From Saccharopolyspora endophytica (lineage in GTDB: Bacteria; Actinomycetota; Actinomycetes; Mycobacteriales; Pseudonocardiaceae), in NCBI RefSeq assembly GCF_018070075.1, contig NZ_JAGPXE010000010.1, forward strand, positions 1-64,000: a DNA stretch of 64,000 nt, in the 5' to 3' direction. A program made the position numbers and the translations under genes. A model generated the notes under the pieces. The model was not told where the DNA came from and ran no database searches. It worked only from the letters and a program-made list of their open reading frames with translations. This document shows positions 7,599 through 15,158 of this stretch, piece by piece (position 1 is the stretch's first letter; the number at the start of each line of letters is the position of its first letter).

Positions 7599-7772
7599 TT
7601 AGTGGGTGTGGCGGTGGTGGCCTCGGCGTTGGCTGGCGTCGATGTCGCCTGGCTCGATCGCGGCGGTTCGCCGCAGGCGACGGGGCGGGTAGGCGAGGGC
7701 GAGCCAGCACAGCAGGCGGAGTTCTCGCCAGTAGCGGGCCGTGCGGATGAGGTGCAGGGCGATGTGCTGCAT
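7599..7772 (-). CDS. Small basic protein
   Basis: A 57-residue leftward frame from ATG 7772 with an AAAGGC motif upstream. The first half is hydrophobic and Leu-rich (LLCWLALAYPP) and the end is His/Arg rich (RRGHHRHTH). It is either a short membrane-attached peptide or a decayed gene. A strong terminator upstream isolates it from the SSB gene. Confidence 0.4.
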   Translation of the reverse strand: MQHIALHLIRTARYWRELRLLCWLALAYPPRRLRRTAAIEPGDIDASQRRGHHRHTH

Positions 7773-7805
7773 GAGCAAGGCCTTTCGGCAGGTCTGGTCA
7801 TGAAA

Positions 7806-7839
7806 AACGGGGCACGGCACCGAAGTGCCGTGCCCCGTT
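7806..7839 (-). terminator. Perfect 15-bp terminator of SSB gene
   Basis: The arms 7806-7820 and 7825-7839 are exact complements around a 4-base loop. On the leftward strand the stem runs into TTTTT. It starts 16 bases after the SSB stop, a classic intrinsic terminator. Confidence 0.85.
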
Positions 7840-7854
7840 GGGGGCTACTGCGGA

Positions 7855-8301
7855 TTAGAAGGGCGGCTCACCGGCGGCGGCACCGGCGGGGGCGGCGTCC
7901 CAGGGGCCGTTGTCGGCGGCCTGGCTGCTCTGGGAGCGGGTGGCCTTGTTGACCGCCGCGGTCGCGTGGCGCAGGTCGGGGCCGATCGCGTCGACCTCGA
8001 GCTCCATGACGGTGCGCTTCTCGCCCTCCTTGGTCTCGAACGAGCGCTGCCGCAGGCGGCCCTGGACGAGCACCCGCATCCCCTTGGTCAGGGACTCGGA
8101 TACGTTCTCGGCCATCTGCCGCCAGATGTTGCAGCGTAGGAAGGTCGGGTCACCGTCCTTCCACTCGCCGCTCTGCCTGTCGAAGTACCGCGGGTTGTTG
8201 GCCACGGTGAAGTTGACGACGGCGGCGCCGGACTGGGTGAACCGCAGCTCGGGGTCCGCGGTCAGGTTGCCGACAACGGTCATCTCGATCTCGCCAGCCA
8301 T
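7855..8301 (-). CDS. ssb: Single-stranded DNA-binding protein
   Basis: The 148-residue protein has an N-terminal OB fold (about residues 1-110: [20 protein letters not shown], then the F-L-R-C-N-I-W and [10 protein letters not shown] segments). A Gly/Ala/Pro linker and an acidic-hydrophobic tip ending EPPF follow, in place of the usual DDIPF. It coats single-stranded DNA in replication and repair. A good AGGAGG precedes ATG 8301. Its place beside a primase-polymerase suggests an element-borne copy for the element's own replication or transfer rather than the housekeeping gene. Confidence 0.92.
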   Translation of the reverse strand: MAGEIEMTVVGNLTADPELRFTQSGAAVVNFTVANNPRYFDRQSGEWKDGDPTFLRCNIWRQMAENVSESLTKGMRVLVQGRLRQRSFETKEGEKRTVMELEVDAIGPDLRHATAAVNKATRSQSSQAADNGPWDAAPAGAAAGEPPF

Positions 8302-8446
8302 GATGTACCTCCTGCGAAGTCGGTGAATTTCGGAATCACCGACAACCCGCTCGCCACCTGCACCAACCCGGCTGGTGACCGGGTCCGTGCCCGAGGGGCT
8401 GTCGATCTGCGACTCCCGGATCAGGGCGTGGTGGGTGGTGCAAGGG

Positions 8447-8485
8447 GGCGCGTGAGCGCCTCGGCGAAGCCGACGCCGAAGGCGC
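8447..8485 (-). promoter_or_regulatory. Alternative hairpins between primase and ssb
   Basis: The block GCGCC at 8456-8460 can pair either with GGCGC at 8447-8451 or with GGCGC at 8481-8485. A TCGGC-GAA-GCCGA stem lies in between. Mutually exclusive stems of this kind can act as an attenuator or terminator for the leftward primase-to-ssb transcript. The rest of 8302-8616 shows no supportable gene. Confidence 0.35.
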
Positions 8486-8616
8486 CCTTGTGCCGCCTGC
8501 CTCGTCCTGATCTGATCCGCGTAGCTCGACAGCTCCGGCACGGCACCCGGCCGCCCGCTACCCCGAACTACTCCCGGCGCACTGCCTGGGTGCCGGAATC
8601 GCCGAAGTCGCTGGAT

Positions 8617-9528
8617 CTAGCTGGTGCGGTCGGCAGCGATGTAGCGCGGCCGCTCGCGGCCCCAGGCCAGGCCGTCCTGGATCGTCCGGGTCACCTCGTG
8701 CTCGGTGAATCCGTCCTGTCCGATGTGGCCTCGGGCTGCGTCGAACAGCGCGGCTTCGGCGGTGCGCTGGTCGAGCGCGCCGCCCCCGATCAGGAAGCCG
8801 AGCCTCGCGGCAGCCCGGAGCAGGGTGTTGTGTCGCTGGCCGGTGGGCGCGCTGGCGACTGCCCGCGTCTCGCCCTCGAGCGCGGCGGCGACGTAGGCGC
8901 CGGCCCGCCCGGCAGGAAGCTCCAGGCCGACCGGATCCGGCGGAGGCGGGGGAGTCAGAGCGGTGACCAGCCATTCCGGCAAGGGAGCGATCGCGGCCTG
9001 GTTCCTCGCCCAGTAGCGGCCGCGACGAGTGATCGACCCGGCGGCGACGACGTACCCGCCGGCACCGCGAGTGTCGACCCGCCACCAGCAACCGACCCGG
9101 GACCGCAGCTCTGGCTCGGCAGGGGCCCGGAAGTACAGGTGCTCACCGCCGGACGGAGTCCTCACCGTGTAGGTGCCGTCGGGGTACCGCTGGCCGTCCT
9201 CGGCGGCCCGTTGGGCGAGCACGTCGCGCCCGTGGTGGGCGCCGGACCACCGGTCCGGCGCCCGCTGGTCCTTGGGATCATCAAGATCAACGACGAGCAG
9301 GCCTGACGGACCGCAGGCGATGCCGACGTTGTAGGGCACCGCCTGCCACCAGGCCCAAATCTGCTCGGGATCGCAGGTGGCGACGGATTCCCAGTCCTTC
9401 GGCACCGGCTTCTTGCTCAGTGGTCGTAGCGGGAACACCGCCAGACCGGCCTCGGCGGCCTCCAGCGCGGCTCGCATCAGCCGCGGCGGTCTGGACGGGC
9501 AGGGGCGCATCGTGGCTGGACTACTCAT
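8617..9528 (-). CDS. Bifunctional DNA primase/polymerase
   Basis: The 303-residue protein has the archaeo-eukaryotic primase (PrimPol) layout of actinobacterial plasmids. It contains the V-F-P-L-R...K-K-P segment, the metal-binding V-V-D-L-D-D motif near residue 80 and the S-G-G-E-H-L-Y-F motif near residue 128. A C-terminal helical domain ends with the GFTEHEVTRTIQDGLAWG segment typical of the PriCT-like end. It would prime and initiate replication of the element. I use ATG 9528 (AAGGA 7 bases upstream) over the extension to 9645. A remnant of a second copy lies at 5495-5746. Confidence 0.88.
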   Translation of the reverse strand: MSSPATMRPCPSRPPRLMRAALEAAEAGLAVFPLRPLSKKPVPKDWESVATCDPEQIWAWWQAVPYNVGIACGPSGLLVVDLDDPKDQRAPDRWSGAHHGRDVLAQRAAEDGQRYPDGTYTVRTPSGGEHLYFRAPAEPELRSRVGCWWRVDTRGAGGYVVAAGSITRRGRYWARNQAAIAPLPEWLVTALTPPPPPDPVGLELPAGRAGAYVAAALEGETRAVASAPTGQRHNTLLRAAARLGFLIGGGALDQRTAEAALFDAARGHIGQDGFTEHEVTRTIQDGLAWGRERPRYIAADRTS

Positions 9529-9608
9529 AGTGCCGTCCTTCCTGGATGGGAGCGTAAGGGCCGACCACCCGGAATCCGTCGCACCAAACCCGCTGCGCAC
9601 GCTGTCGA

Positions 9609-10046
9609 TCAGCTCGTCGAGAGCAGCGCGCGGTGGACCAGCCACGGCAGCGACTGCGCATGGCTGTGGCGACCGTCGTCAGGCACGGCATCGTCGACGG
9701 AGAGCTCCCAGTAGTCACCACGCGGGCCGCACGGGACCGTCTCGAGGCGCGAGACCACGCTGATCCGCCGCCGGGTGTCGTCGACAACGGCGGTGACTTC
9801 GATGCCCATCGGCAGGTGACCCGGGGTCTCCAGCTCGCGGTAGTGCAGCGACAGCGGCGCCGCGCGGAGGCGGCGGCTGACCTCGACCAGCACGCCGCAG
9901 GCGTAGTTCCACGAGCCGAACTCGCCCGCGCCTCCTGTTCTCGGGATGTTGGTGTCGACCTCGGAGGGCAGCACGTAGCTGCGGCAGTAGTCGTGCAGAC
10001 CGAACATGCGTGGCGATTCCGACGGTGCCGCGAGCAAGATCGTCAT
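9609..10046 (-). CDS. Hypothetical protein
   Basis: A 145-residue protein from ATG 10046 with AGGAAAA upstream. It has mixed alpha/beta content with a central G-S-W-N-Y-A segment and a C-terminal W-L-V-H-R end. It is the gene before the primase in the leftward order and may be co-transcribed with it. No family is recognised. Confidence 0.65.
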   Translation of the reverse strand: MTILLAAPSESPRMFGLHDYCRSYVLPSEVDTNIPRTGGAGEFGSWNYACGVLVEVSRRLRAAPLSLHYRELETPGHLPMGIEVTAVVDDTRRRISVVSRLETVPCGPRGDYWELSVDDAVPDDGRHSHAQSLPWLVHRALLSTS

Positions 10047-10250
10047 GGCGTTTTTCCTGGCTGTGCTGGGTGCCCGGCGGTCGTGAGACCGGAAGACGGA
10101 GGTCCGTCGTCTGGGAGCTGCGCTACCCTGGCGGTGTGAAGCGGTAGCCGGCTCTGCCGGTCCTTCTTCACTCGGAAAAGATCGGTGGATTCTTTGGTCG
10201 GCCGTGGCTTCGGCCGCGGGCCCCGTACGGGGCGATGCGCCGGTCTGCTA

Positions 10251-10282
10251 GTGGCCCACCCGGCACGCGCCGGGTGGGCCAC
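10251..10282 (-). terminator. Perfect 14-bp hairpin, 4-base loop
   Basis: The arms 10251-10264 and 10269-10282 are exact complements. On the leftward strand it comes just after the stop at 10289 and ahead of the 10046 gene. Two smaller GC hairpins (around 10200-10232) lie close by; the interval 10047-10250 has no supportable gene. Confidence 0.7.
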
Positions 10283-10288
10283 GGCGTT

Positions 10289-10492
10289 TCACACGGCCAG
10301 CAGGTCGAAGGCGCGCTGCTTGCGCTTGGCCACGGTGGTGCTGGTCAGCACCCGGTGCGCGCGGGGGTCGGTCCCCTCCGCACACAGCAGGTGGTTGCGC
10401 ACGTCTCGCCGGGGCAGAGTGCGCACGCCCCGCCGAGACCGGGCACAACCACCGGAGATCTGGTGACGAAAGCAGTCCGGTGAGTCGCTCAC
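10289..10492 (-). CDS. Putative small basic protein
   Basis: A 67-residue leftward frame from GTG 10492 that ends 7 bases before a strong terminator. The last 45 codons have the high GC third-position bias of real genes (RNHLLCAEGTDPRAHRVLTS, then a Lys/Arg helix), but the first 20 do not. The true start may therefore be the GTG at the GVRTLPRR segment, or the front may be decayed. A 24-bp repeat shared with 14107-14130 lies inside this front part. Confidence 0.4.
   Translation of the reverse strand: MSDSPDCFRHQISGGCARSRRGVRTLPRRDVRNHLLCAEGTDPRAHRVLTSTTVAKRKQRAFDLLAV
10408..10431. repeat. 24-bp exact repeat, copy 1
   Basis: The 24 bases are identical to 14107-14130. The unit contains the palindrome GTGCGCAC inside GGGGC/GCCCC arms, so it can form a hairpin. 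In the second copy it forms the right end of the larger structured element at 14044-14130. Confidence 0.7.
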
Positions 10493-10560
10493 TGGTCATC
10501 GGCCGCTCGGGGTCGGACCTCGTGCTGGCGGGCGGCTAGCGCAGTGGCCGCCGGTGCTGG

Positions 10561-11151
10561 CTAGAGCAGGCCGGCCCGATGGGCTGCGCGGATCACCGCG
10601 AACCGGGATCGGCAGCGTGGGCAGTCCTCACCATGCGGACGAGGCGGTGCTGGTGCCGAAGGCTGAGGTGGCGGGGAAAGCACCTCATCGCGGTCGGGGT
10701 TCCACGCCGTGTAGTGCGTGGCCACACGACCGTCGTCCCAGCGCACCGTGATCGACCAGCGTGGACCCACGACGTCATCAGGGTCGGAGATGGAGATGTC
10801 CTCAACCGTGTAGGCCCTGCGCGAGTAGCCGGACCAGTAGCGGCCGCCGACGTGGCGAGGACCGATCTCCTCAGCGATGTGCTGCCAGGCCTGCTCGGCG
10901 TCGCGGCGGTCCAGTTCGTCCCTGAGCTCGGCCTGCCGTGCAGGGTCGTCCTCTTCCTCCAATCGGGCTTCAAGCTCGGCCTCGGGGCACCACAGGCAGT
11001 CGCAGGGCTGCGGGTAGCGCAGGTCGGGGTCCTCGTCATCGGTCACGAGGAATTCGCCAGTGCCGCCGCAGTCGGCGCACCCGGAAAGAGCCCACAACCC
11101 GCGCATTCGGGTCTCGCGGTAATGGGGCGGCGGGGGGATTTCCGCGGTCAT
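10561..11151 (-). CDS. Hypothetical protein with several Cys clusters
   Basis: The 196-residue protein contains C-A-D-C-G-G-T-G near residue 25 and C-D-C-L-W-C near residue 50, together resembling a DnaJ-type or rubredoxin-like zinc module. A helical acidic section and a WSITVRWDDGRVATHYTAW beta segment follow, then a final C-P-R-C near residue 178. Binding of one or two zinc ions is likely from the spacing. It is leftward, alone between two intergenic elements. The role is unknown; adaptor or nucleic-acid binding is possible. Confidence 0.7.
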   Translation of the reverse strand: MTAEIPPPPHYRETRMRGLWALSGCADCGGTGEFLVTDDEDPDLRYPQPCDCLWCPEAELEARLEEEDDPARQAELRDELDRRDAEQAWQHIAEEIGPRHVGGRYWSGYSRRAYTVEDISISDPDDVVGPRWSITVRWDDGRVATHYTAWNPDRDEVLSPPPQPSAPAPPRPHGEDCPRCRSRFAVIRAAHRAGLL

Positions 11152-11204
11152 CGTCTGTCTCCCTGTTCAGTCGGAATTGGTGCGCTGCCCGGTCTCGGTG
11201 GGCC

Positions 11205-11290
11205 ATTCGACAGGCCCCGGTGCCGGGGGAAGGTGGAAAGCCGAACGCTTTTCGCGGCTTGACCCCGGCCCGGCGCGCCGCCGGGCAGAG
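11205..11290. repeat. Structured intergenic element, copy 1
   Basis: This interval between the leftward genes at 10561 and 11310 carries a CCCCGG-type hairpin, then a 24-base stretch at 11239-11262 that matches 14071-14094 at 22 positions, then a GCCCGGC/GCCGGGC hairpin at 11268-11286. The same order is found at 14044-14130. Terminator or regulatory RNA function is possible. Confidence 0.55.
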
Positions 11291-11309
11291 ACGGAATCCA
11301 GCAGCTCGT

Positions 11310-11741
11310 TTAGAACGTCAGGCCGCCGTGCACGTCGCCGTGCTCGTCGACGACGCGGTCGGTGAGGTTGTTCTCGACCGGGCCGGTGTTGGTGTTGACG
11401 CCGGTCGTGCCGTCCGGGCCGTGGAAGCGGCGCACCGTGGCACCGGCCTGATTCACGGCGTCTGGAATGGGCGAAGCTGTGTCCTCGATGTCCGGCGTGA
11501 TGTAGCCGTCGTGGACCGTCTGGTAGGCCCAGCTGCGGATTAGAGACGCGGCCTGGGGTGAGGCCTGCGATGCGCGCCTCTCCTGCTGGAGGATCCAGTT
11601 GCCTGCCCGTCCTCGTTGGAGGAGCTTCGCGCGCGGGTCGATCTCGTACACGGTGACCTCGGTTTCATGACCGTCGACGAGCACGATGTTGTGCGGGCGC
11701 CCGTCGGCGTCGTAGCCGACGACAACCTCCACGGATGTCAT
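11310..11741 (-). CDS. Hypothetical protein
   Basis: The 143-residue product starts with a short beta-rich domain (VEVVVGYDADGRPHNIVLVD), followed by a helix-rich middle and a Gly/Thr/Asn-rich end (GTTGVNTNTGPVENN). The upstream leader carries the AATCCCGAGTGAAAGGA motif shared by neighbouring genes. The low-complexity end suggests an exposed flexible tail. No known family. Confidence 0.6.
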   Translation of the reverse strand: MTSVEVVVGYDADGRPHNIVLVDGHETEVTVYEIDPRAKLLQRGRAGNWILQQERRASQASPQAASLIRSWAYQTVHDGYITPDIEDTASPIPDAVNQAGATVRRFHGPDGTTGVNTNTGPVENNLTDRVVDEHGDVHGGLTF

Positions 11742-11959
11742 GCCGGTCGGTTCCTTTCACTCGGGATTTCCGGTTCTGGGGGCGAGTTGGTCGGTACCGC
11801 CCACAGGGCCTGGGCTTTCAGCGGGAGTTCAGACCAGCGAACGCTGGTCGGCGGTCGAGGGTTCGGTCGTGACGAGGTCGCTCGTGACGATCTCGACCTG
11901 GGGCGGCGCGGATGGGTTGGTCGGTCCCGTCCGCGCCGCCCTGGCACGTGCGGCGCTAG

Positions 11960-13660
11960 TCACGCCATCTGCGGGTCGCCGTCGCCGTCGTCGCCGTCGG
12001 CTTCGTCGTCCTCGTCCTGGTCGCCAGCGGATTCGGTGTAGGCGCGGTCCCAGTGCTGCTCGCAGGCGCCGATGACCTGGGCGAGGCGGATGAGCACGGC
12101 CTGGGACTCGGTCGTGGACTTCTTCCGCAGGTGCACGACGAGCGGGTTGGAATCGCGCCGGTAGCCCTCGGGCTCGCCGAGTTTGAGCAGAGTGCAGGCG
12201 TAGCGGTTGGCCGGCGCGGCTTCCTCGAGGTAGTCGTTGGCCAGCACCGGCGCCAGCGCGAGCCAGTGGTGCACGCGAGCGGGCAGGTCCGCGGGCTTGC
12301 GCTTGCGCCACCCGTGGAAGTACTTGGCAAGCCATTCCCGGCGGTCGGCCTTGGCTTCGCGCCACAGCTTGTTGTTCGCCGCCGCGCGCTTGATCTCGGC
12401 GGACTTGAATGCCGGGTCGGGCTCGGGCTGCGCGGTTGGGGAGGTGCGCAGGATGTGGCCGTGCGCGGAGTAGTCGGTGCACACGTAGTGGATGTCCACG
12501 CTGGACCAGCGGATCTCGGCGTAGGCAGCATGCCCGGGGCAGCCGGCGTGCTCGTCGACGGTTAGGGGACGTTCGGCCGTCTCGTCGGCGAACAGCTCCC
12601 GCAGCTGGACCGCGCCCTCGGCATCCGGGTCGGCGACCGGCACGCCGTCGGCCCGCAGCTGGTCCTCCGCGGCCGCGACTCGCACTGAGTCGATGGTGCG
12701 GTGACCGTGCGCGGCGAAGCCGGTGCACAGCTCGGTAATCCTCACCGTGAGCCCGGGGTCGACGTCGACGACCGCGGCGCGTCCGGGGCAGGCGCGGTGC
12801 TCGGCGGGATCCAGCGGAGTCTCGTCGTCGCCGGTGCACAGCTTGTCCAACCGCGCGGTGCCCTCGGGCAGGTCATAGGCGTTGTCGAGGAGGGCGTAAC
12901 CCTGCTCGACAAGGCGCTGCTCCTCCTCGGCCTTCTTGGCGTGCTGGTCGCGACGGCGCCGCAGCTGGCCCAGCTTCCATTCGAAGTCGTGGGGAGCGCG
13001 CTCGAGGACGGCGACTAGCTCGTCGTGCGCCTTTTCGTCATCGGCGGACTCCGAGAGCTGGGCTAGGACCAGGAGGTCGGTGTTGGGCACCGTGTCCCCG
13101 GCCTCACGGGTGCGCGGTGTGGCGGCAACCGCGCGGCCGGCGCGGACTCGCTCGACCGGGCGCGTGAGCTTCTGGGCGATCGCGTCGTCTCCCAGCCCGG
13201 CCAGGGCCAGTTGCTCGTAGAGCCCCGCCTCCTCGGTCGGGCTGAAGCCCTCACGGTGGAAGTTCTCGATGCCCTGGGCTACGAGGATGTCCTGGCGGGT
13301 AGTGCCCGGCGCGTGGACCAGGACGTCGATGGTCAGATCGGGGTTCTCAAGGCCCTTGACTTCAACTGCGGCCGCGTGGCGGTGAAACCCGACCAGCACG
13401 TCGAGGACTCCGTCTTCGGGGGCCGGGGCGACGTTGATGATCGAGACCATCGGGTTCACCCCGTGCTCGGCGACCGAGGCCACCAGCTCGGGGCGACGCT
13501 TGCGGACGTCACCGACTTCTCGGCTGTTGCCGTCGGCGCGCACCTCGCGGGGATCGACTCCGCGCAGGACGTACGGGTAGGTGTCCGGCTCGGCGGTGGA
13601 CTGCTCCGTGATGGCGGGCGCGGTCTCAGGAGTTATCTGGTCAGTGCCGGTGGTGCTCAT
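11960..13660 (-). CDS. ParB-like nuclease/partition domain protein with duplicated Cys-His modules
   Basis: The 566-residue protein has a ParB N-terminal domain (about residues 30-150, including DVLVGFHRHAAAVE and the G-I-E-N-F-H-R box) and a following helical DNA-binding-like section (LYEQLALAGLGDDAIAQKL). The second half contains two copies of a module E-H-x2-C-P-G-x-A-A...C-T-x2-x-A-H-G-H, roughly residues 285-340 and 370-415. The end is highly acidic. ParB proteins bind DNA for plasmid partition or act in element maintenance; the Cys-His modules may bind zinc. ATG 13660 is preferred because GGAG lies 5 bases upstream. Confidence 0.8.
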   Translation of the reverse strand: MSTTGTDQITPETAPAITEQSTAEPDTYPYVLRGVDPREVRADGNSREVGDVRKRRPELVASVAEHGVNPMVSIINVAPAPEDGVLDVLVGFHRHAAAVEVKGLENPDLTIDVLVHAPGTTRQDILVAQGIENFHREGFSPTEEAGLYEQLALAGLGDDAIAQKLTRPVERVRAGRAVAATPRTREAGDTVPNTDLLVLAQLSESADDEKAHDELVAVLERAPHDFEWKLGQLRRRRDQHAKKAEEEQRLVEQGYALLDNAYDLPEGTARLDKLCTGDDETPLDPAEHRACPGRAAVVDVDPGLTVRITELCTGFAAHGHRTIDSVRVAAAEDQLRADGVPVADPDAEGAVQLRELFADETAERPLTVDEHAGCPGHAAYAEIRWSSVDIHYVCTDYSAHGHILRTSPTAQPEPDPAFKSAEIKRAAANNKLWREAKADRREWLAKYFHGWRKRKPADLPARVHHWLALAPVLANDYLEEAAPANRYACTLLKLGEPEGYRRDSNPLVVHLRKKSTTESQAVLIRLAQVIGACEQHWDRAYTESAGDQDEDDEADGDDGDGDPQMA

Positions 13661-13730
13661 CGTGGCTCCGTTTCTGGGCATGGTTGTGCCCTGCGGGAAT
13701 TCGGATAAAGGTGTGGTAGGAGGAGGCGAA

Positions 13731-13766
13731 AAGCGGCGCGAGCGGAGTGATCCGCTCGCGCCGCTT
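13731..13766 (-). terminator. Perfect 16-bp hairpin
   Basis: The arms 13731-13746 and 13751-13766 match exactly with a GTGA loop. It begins 6 bases after the stop of the leftward 54-residue gene and precedes the ParB-like gene. Confidence 0.8.
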
Positions 13767-13771
13767 GTGCC

Positions 13772-13936
13772 CTACTTCTTCTTCTCGCTGGAGGTCTTGA
13801 GTCCTTCGGGGATCAGCCCCTGCCGCAGCAGCTCAGGGCGTCGTTTCTCGCGCCGCCGATGGTCTTCGTCGGCGATGCGCGTGTGCTCCGGGCTGGTGAT
13901 CTGGGCGATGTACTGCTGCTCCTCTTCCGGCGTCAT
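13772..13936 (-). CDS. Small charged protein, 54 residues
   Basis: ATG 13936 is preceded by GAAGGAG, part of the AATTCCGAGTGAAGGAG leader. The product is entirely polar and helical (MTPEEEQQYIAQITSPEHTR, then a basic stretch and a KTSSEKKK end). Good codon bias, a proper ribosome site and an immediate terminator support it despite the small size. It could be a regulator or an anti-restriction peptide, but nothing shows which. Confidence 0.65.
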   Translation of the reverse strand: MTPEEEQQYIAQITSPEHTRIADEDHRRREKRRPELLRQGLIPEGLKTSSEKKK

Positions 13937-14009
13937 CGCGCGGCTCCTTCACTCGGAATTGGCCGGCGTGAAGGGCAAGTGGTCGGTCCCGCCTCCTCAC
14001 ACCGCTGTG

Positions 14010-14039
14010 GTGCGCCCCGCCGTGGCCGGTGGGGCGCAC
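14010..14039 (-). terminator. 12-bp hairpin with one wobble
   Basis: GTGCGCCCCGCC (14010-14021) pairs with GGTGGGGCGCAC (14028-14039). It lies between the broken gene at 14196-14617 and the 54-residue gene, both leftward. Confidence 0.55.
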
Positions 14040-14043
14040 TCGC

Positions 14044-14130
14044 CAGGGCCCCGGGAGCGGGTCGGGGTCCAGCCGCACGCTTTTCGCGGCTGGACGCCGA
14101 GCCGCTGCCGGGGCAGAGTGCGCACGCCCC
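14044..14130. repeat. Structured intergenic element, copy 2
   Basis: Contains a GGGCCCCGG block, the 24-base unit at 14071-14094 (22 of 24 matching 11239-11262; AGCCGC/GCGGCT stem around a TTTT loop) and the exact 24-bp repeat at 14107-14130 shared with 10408-10431. The arrangement parallels 11205-11290, so a mobile or regulatory intergenic unit is likely. Confidence 0.55.
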
Positions 14131-14195
14131 ACCGGGCGCGGGGGGCGTGCCGCGCGTCCTCTACTTGCGGTGGGGCGGTGCGTTGGCGGGTGCGA

Positions 14196-14617
14196 TCAGC
14201 AGGTGGATGGCGTCCGCCGGTCACGCGCTCTACGCGACAGGGGGACTGCGGTGACGGGATCGAGCGGGAGGGGATGCAGCGCGTTGGCGCAGGTCAGCCG
14301 CTCGCCGTGGTGCCATCCGGTGCACTCGATCGATCCGAGTACGCGTTTCCGCGCGGCGAGCTGGTGCGGGTCTCGGCTTCGGCGCCGTCGAGCCGGGTGT
14401 GTGCTCGAGGAGCACGTGGTTTTCCGTGACTGTTCCCAGGTGTGGCAAGGGTGAGTTGGAAAGTGCTGGCGTAGAGGAAGATTTCGGCGGGAACGCGGTG
14501 TCCGTGGTGCAGGGCGGCTACCGCGGCGATCAGGAGCCGATCGGTGGCCTCGTGTGGAAGGGGCGACGAAGCTGAAGCCCGGCTCCTATTCGCCAGGCGG
14601 GCTCCTCGACCGAGCAC
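14196..14617 (-). pseudogene. Frameshifted paralogue of the 3626-4180 gene
   Basis: One leftward frame (from 14617) encodes a helical stretch and then RLDGAEAETRT. A second frame carries on with HQLAARKRVLGSIECTGW, then HHGERLTC, and stops at 14196. Joined across the shift near 14360 they follow the intact gene at 3626-4180 (DDAEAETRAKLAVPDRQLG, then TIDCAGWHHGERVTC). The single shift breaks the protein in the middle of its best conserved part. Confidence 0.55.
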
Positions 14618-14769
14618 CAGTTGCCGGGGCCAGATTGTGGGGGTGCTCTATTCGGGTGGCGATGGAATCAAATGGGCACCCTCCCCCGGGCCCCAATGGG
14701 TACCGAGCGCCCGGTCGTGCAGACGATCAGGATGACCGGCAGCGTGAAGTGAAGTGGGGGGCGTGCGCG

Positions 14770-15133
14770 ATGGACGGGCCAGGGTTTCATGTCGACGTCG
14801 ACGTTCTGGAGACCGCAGCGAACGCGATGGCCGAGATCGCGGCTGACCAGGATGCCTCGGAACTCGCAGACCTCTGTGACGACGATGCTCAGGCGATCGG
14901 CAGCGATGCCATGTGCGAAGCGCTGGTGTCGACACGAACGGCTCGAGCGACACGGACTCAGCGAGTTCCCCGAGTTCCGCTGGCTCGTTGTCACCGGAAC
15001 AGCAGGCCGCGACGACCTGGGCCTCACACCCCGAGGTCGTCTCATCGTCTCGGAAACCGCCCTGGAACACTTCCGTCAGGGAAATCTCGGACGCTGCGAT
15101 ATCGAGGAGTACGACCCCGACACGCACCTGTGA
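14770..15133 (+). pseudogene. Collapsed EspC-like gene fused out of frame to an immunity-gene end
   Basis: From ATG 14770 one frame encodes MDGPGFHVDVDVLETAANAM to CEALV, matching the first 50-odd residues of the EspC-like protein at 44968-45294. At about 14930-14945 homology jumps to another frame, which encodes SEFPEFRWLVVTG and QGNLGRCDIEEYD. That matches the last third of the immunity-type protein at 46452-46898. The part that in the intact locus holds the rest of the EspC-like protein and the whole toxin gene is absent. A deletion joining the first gene to the third explains this. Confidence 0.75.
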
Positions 15134-15158
15134 CGTGCACCGAACTGAAGGGGAGTAA

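Noticed and set aside
10248..10499. Alternative 83-codon leftward frame over the 10289-10492 gene
   Set aside because: Its third-position GC is low where the other frame's is high, and it reads through the terminator.
11829..12839. Leftward frame inside the ParB-like gene
   Set aside because: Arg-rich shadow of the ParB-like frame without motifs.
14554..14769. Upstream start for the collapsed EspC-like gene
   Set aside because: The sequence before 14770 does not resemble the front of the intact copy, which starts at the equivalent GTG at 44968.
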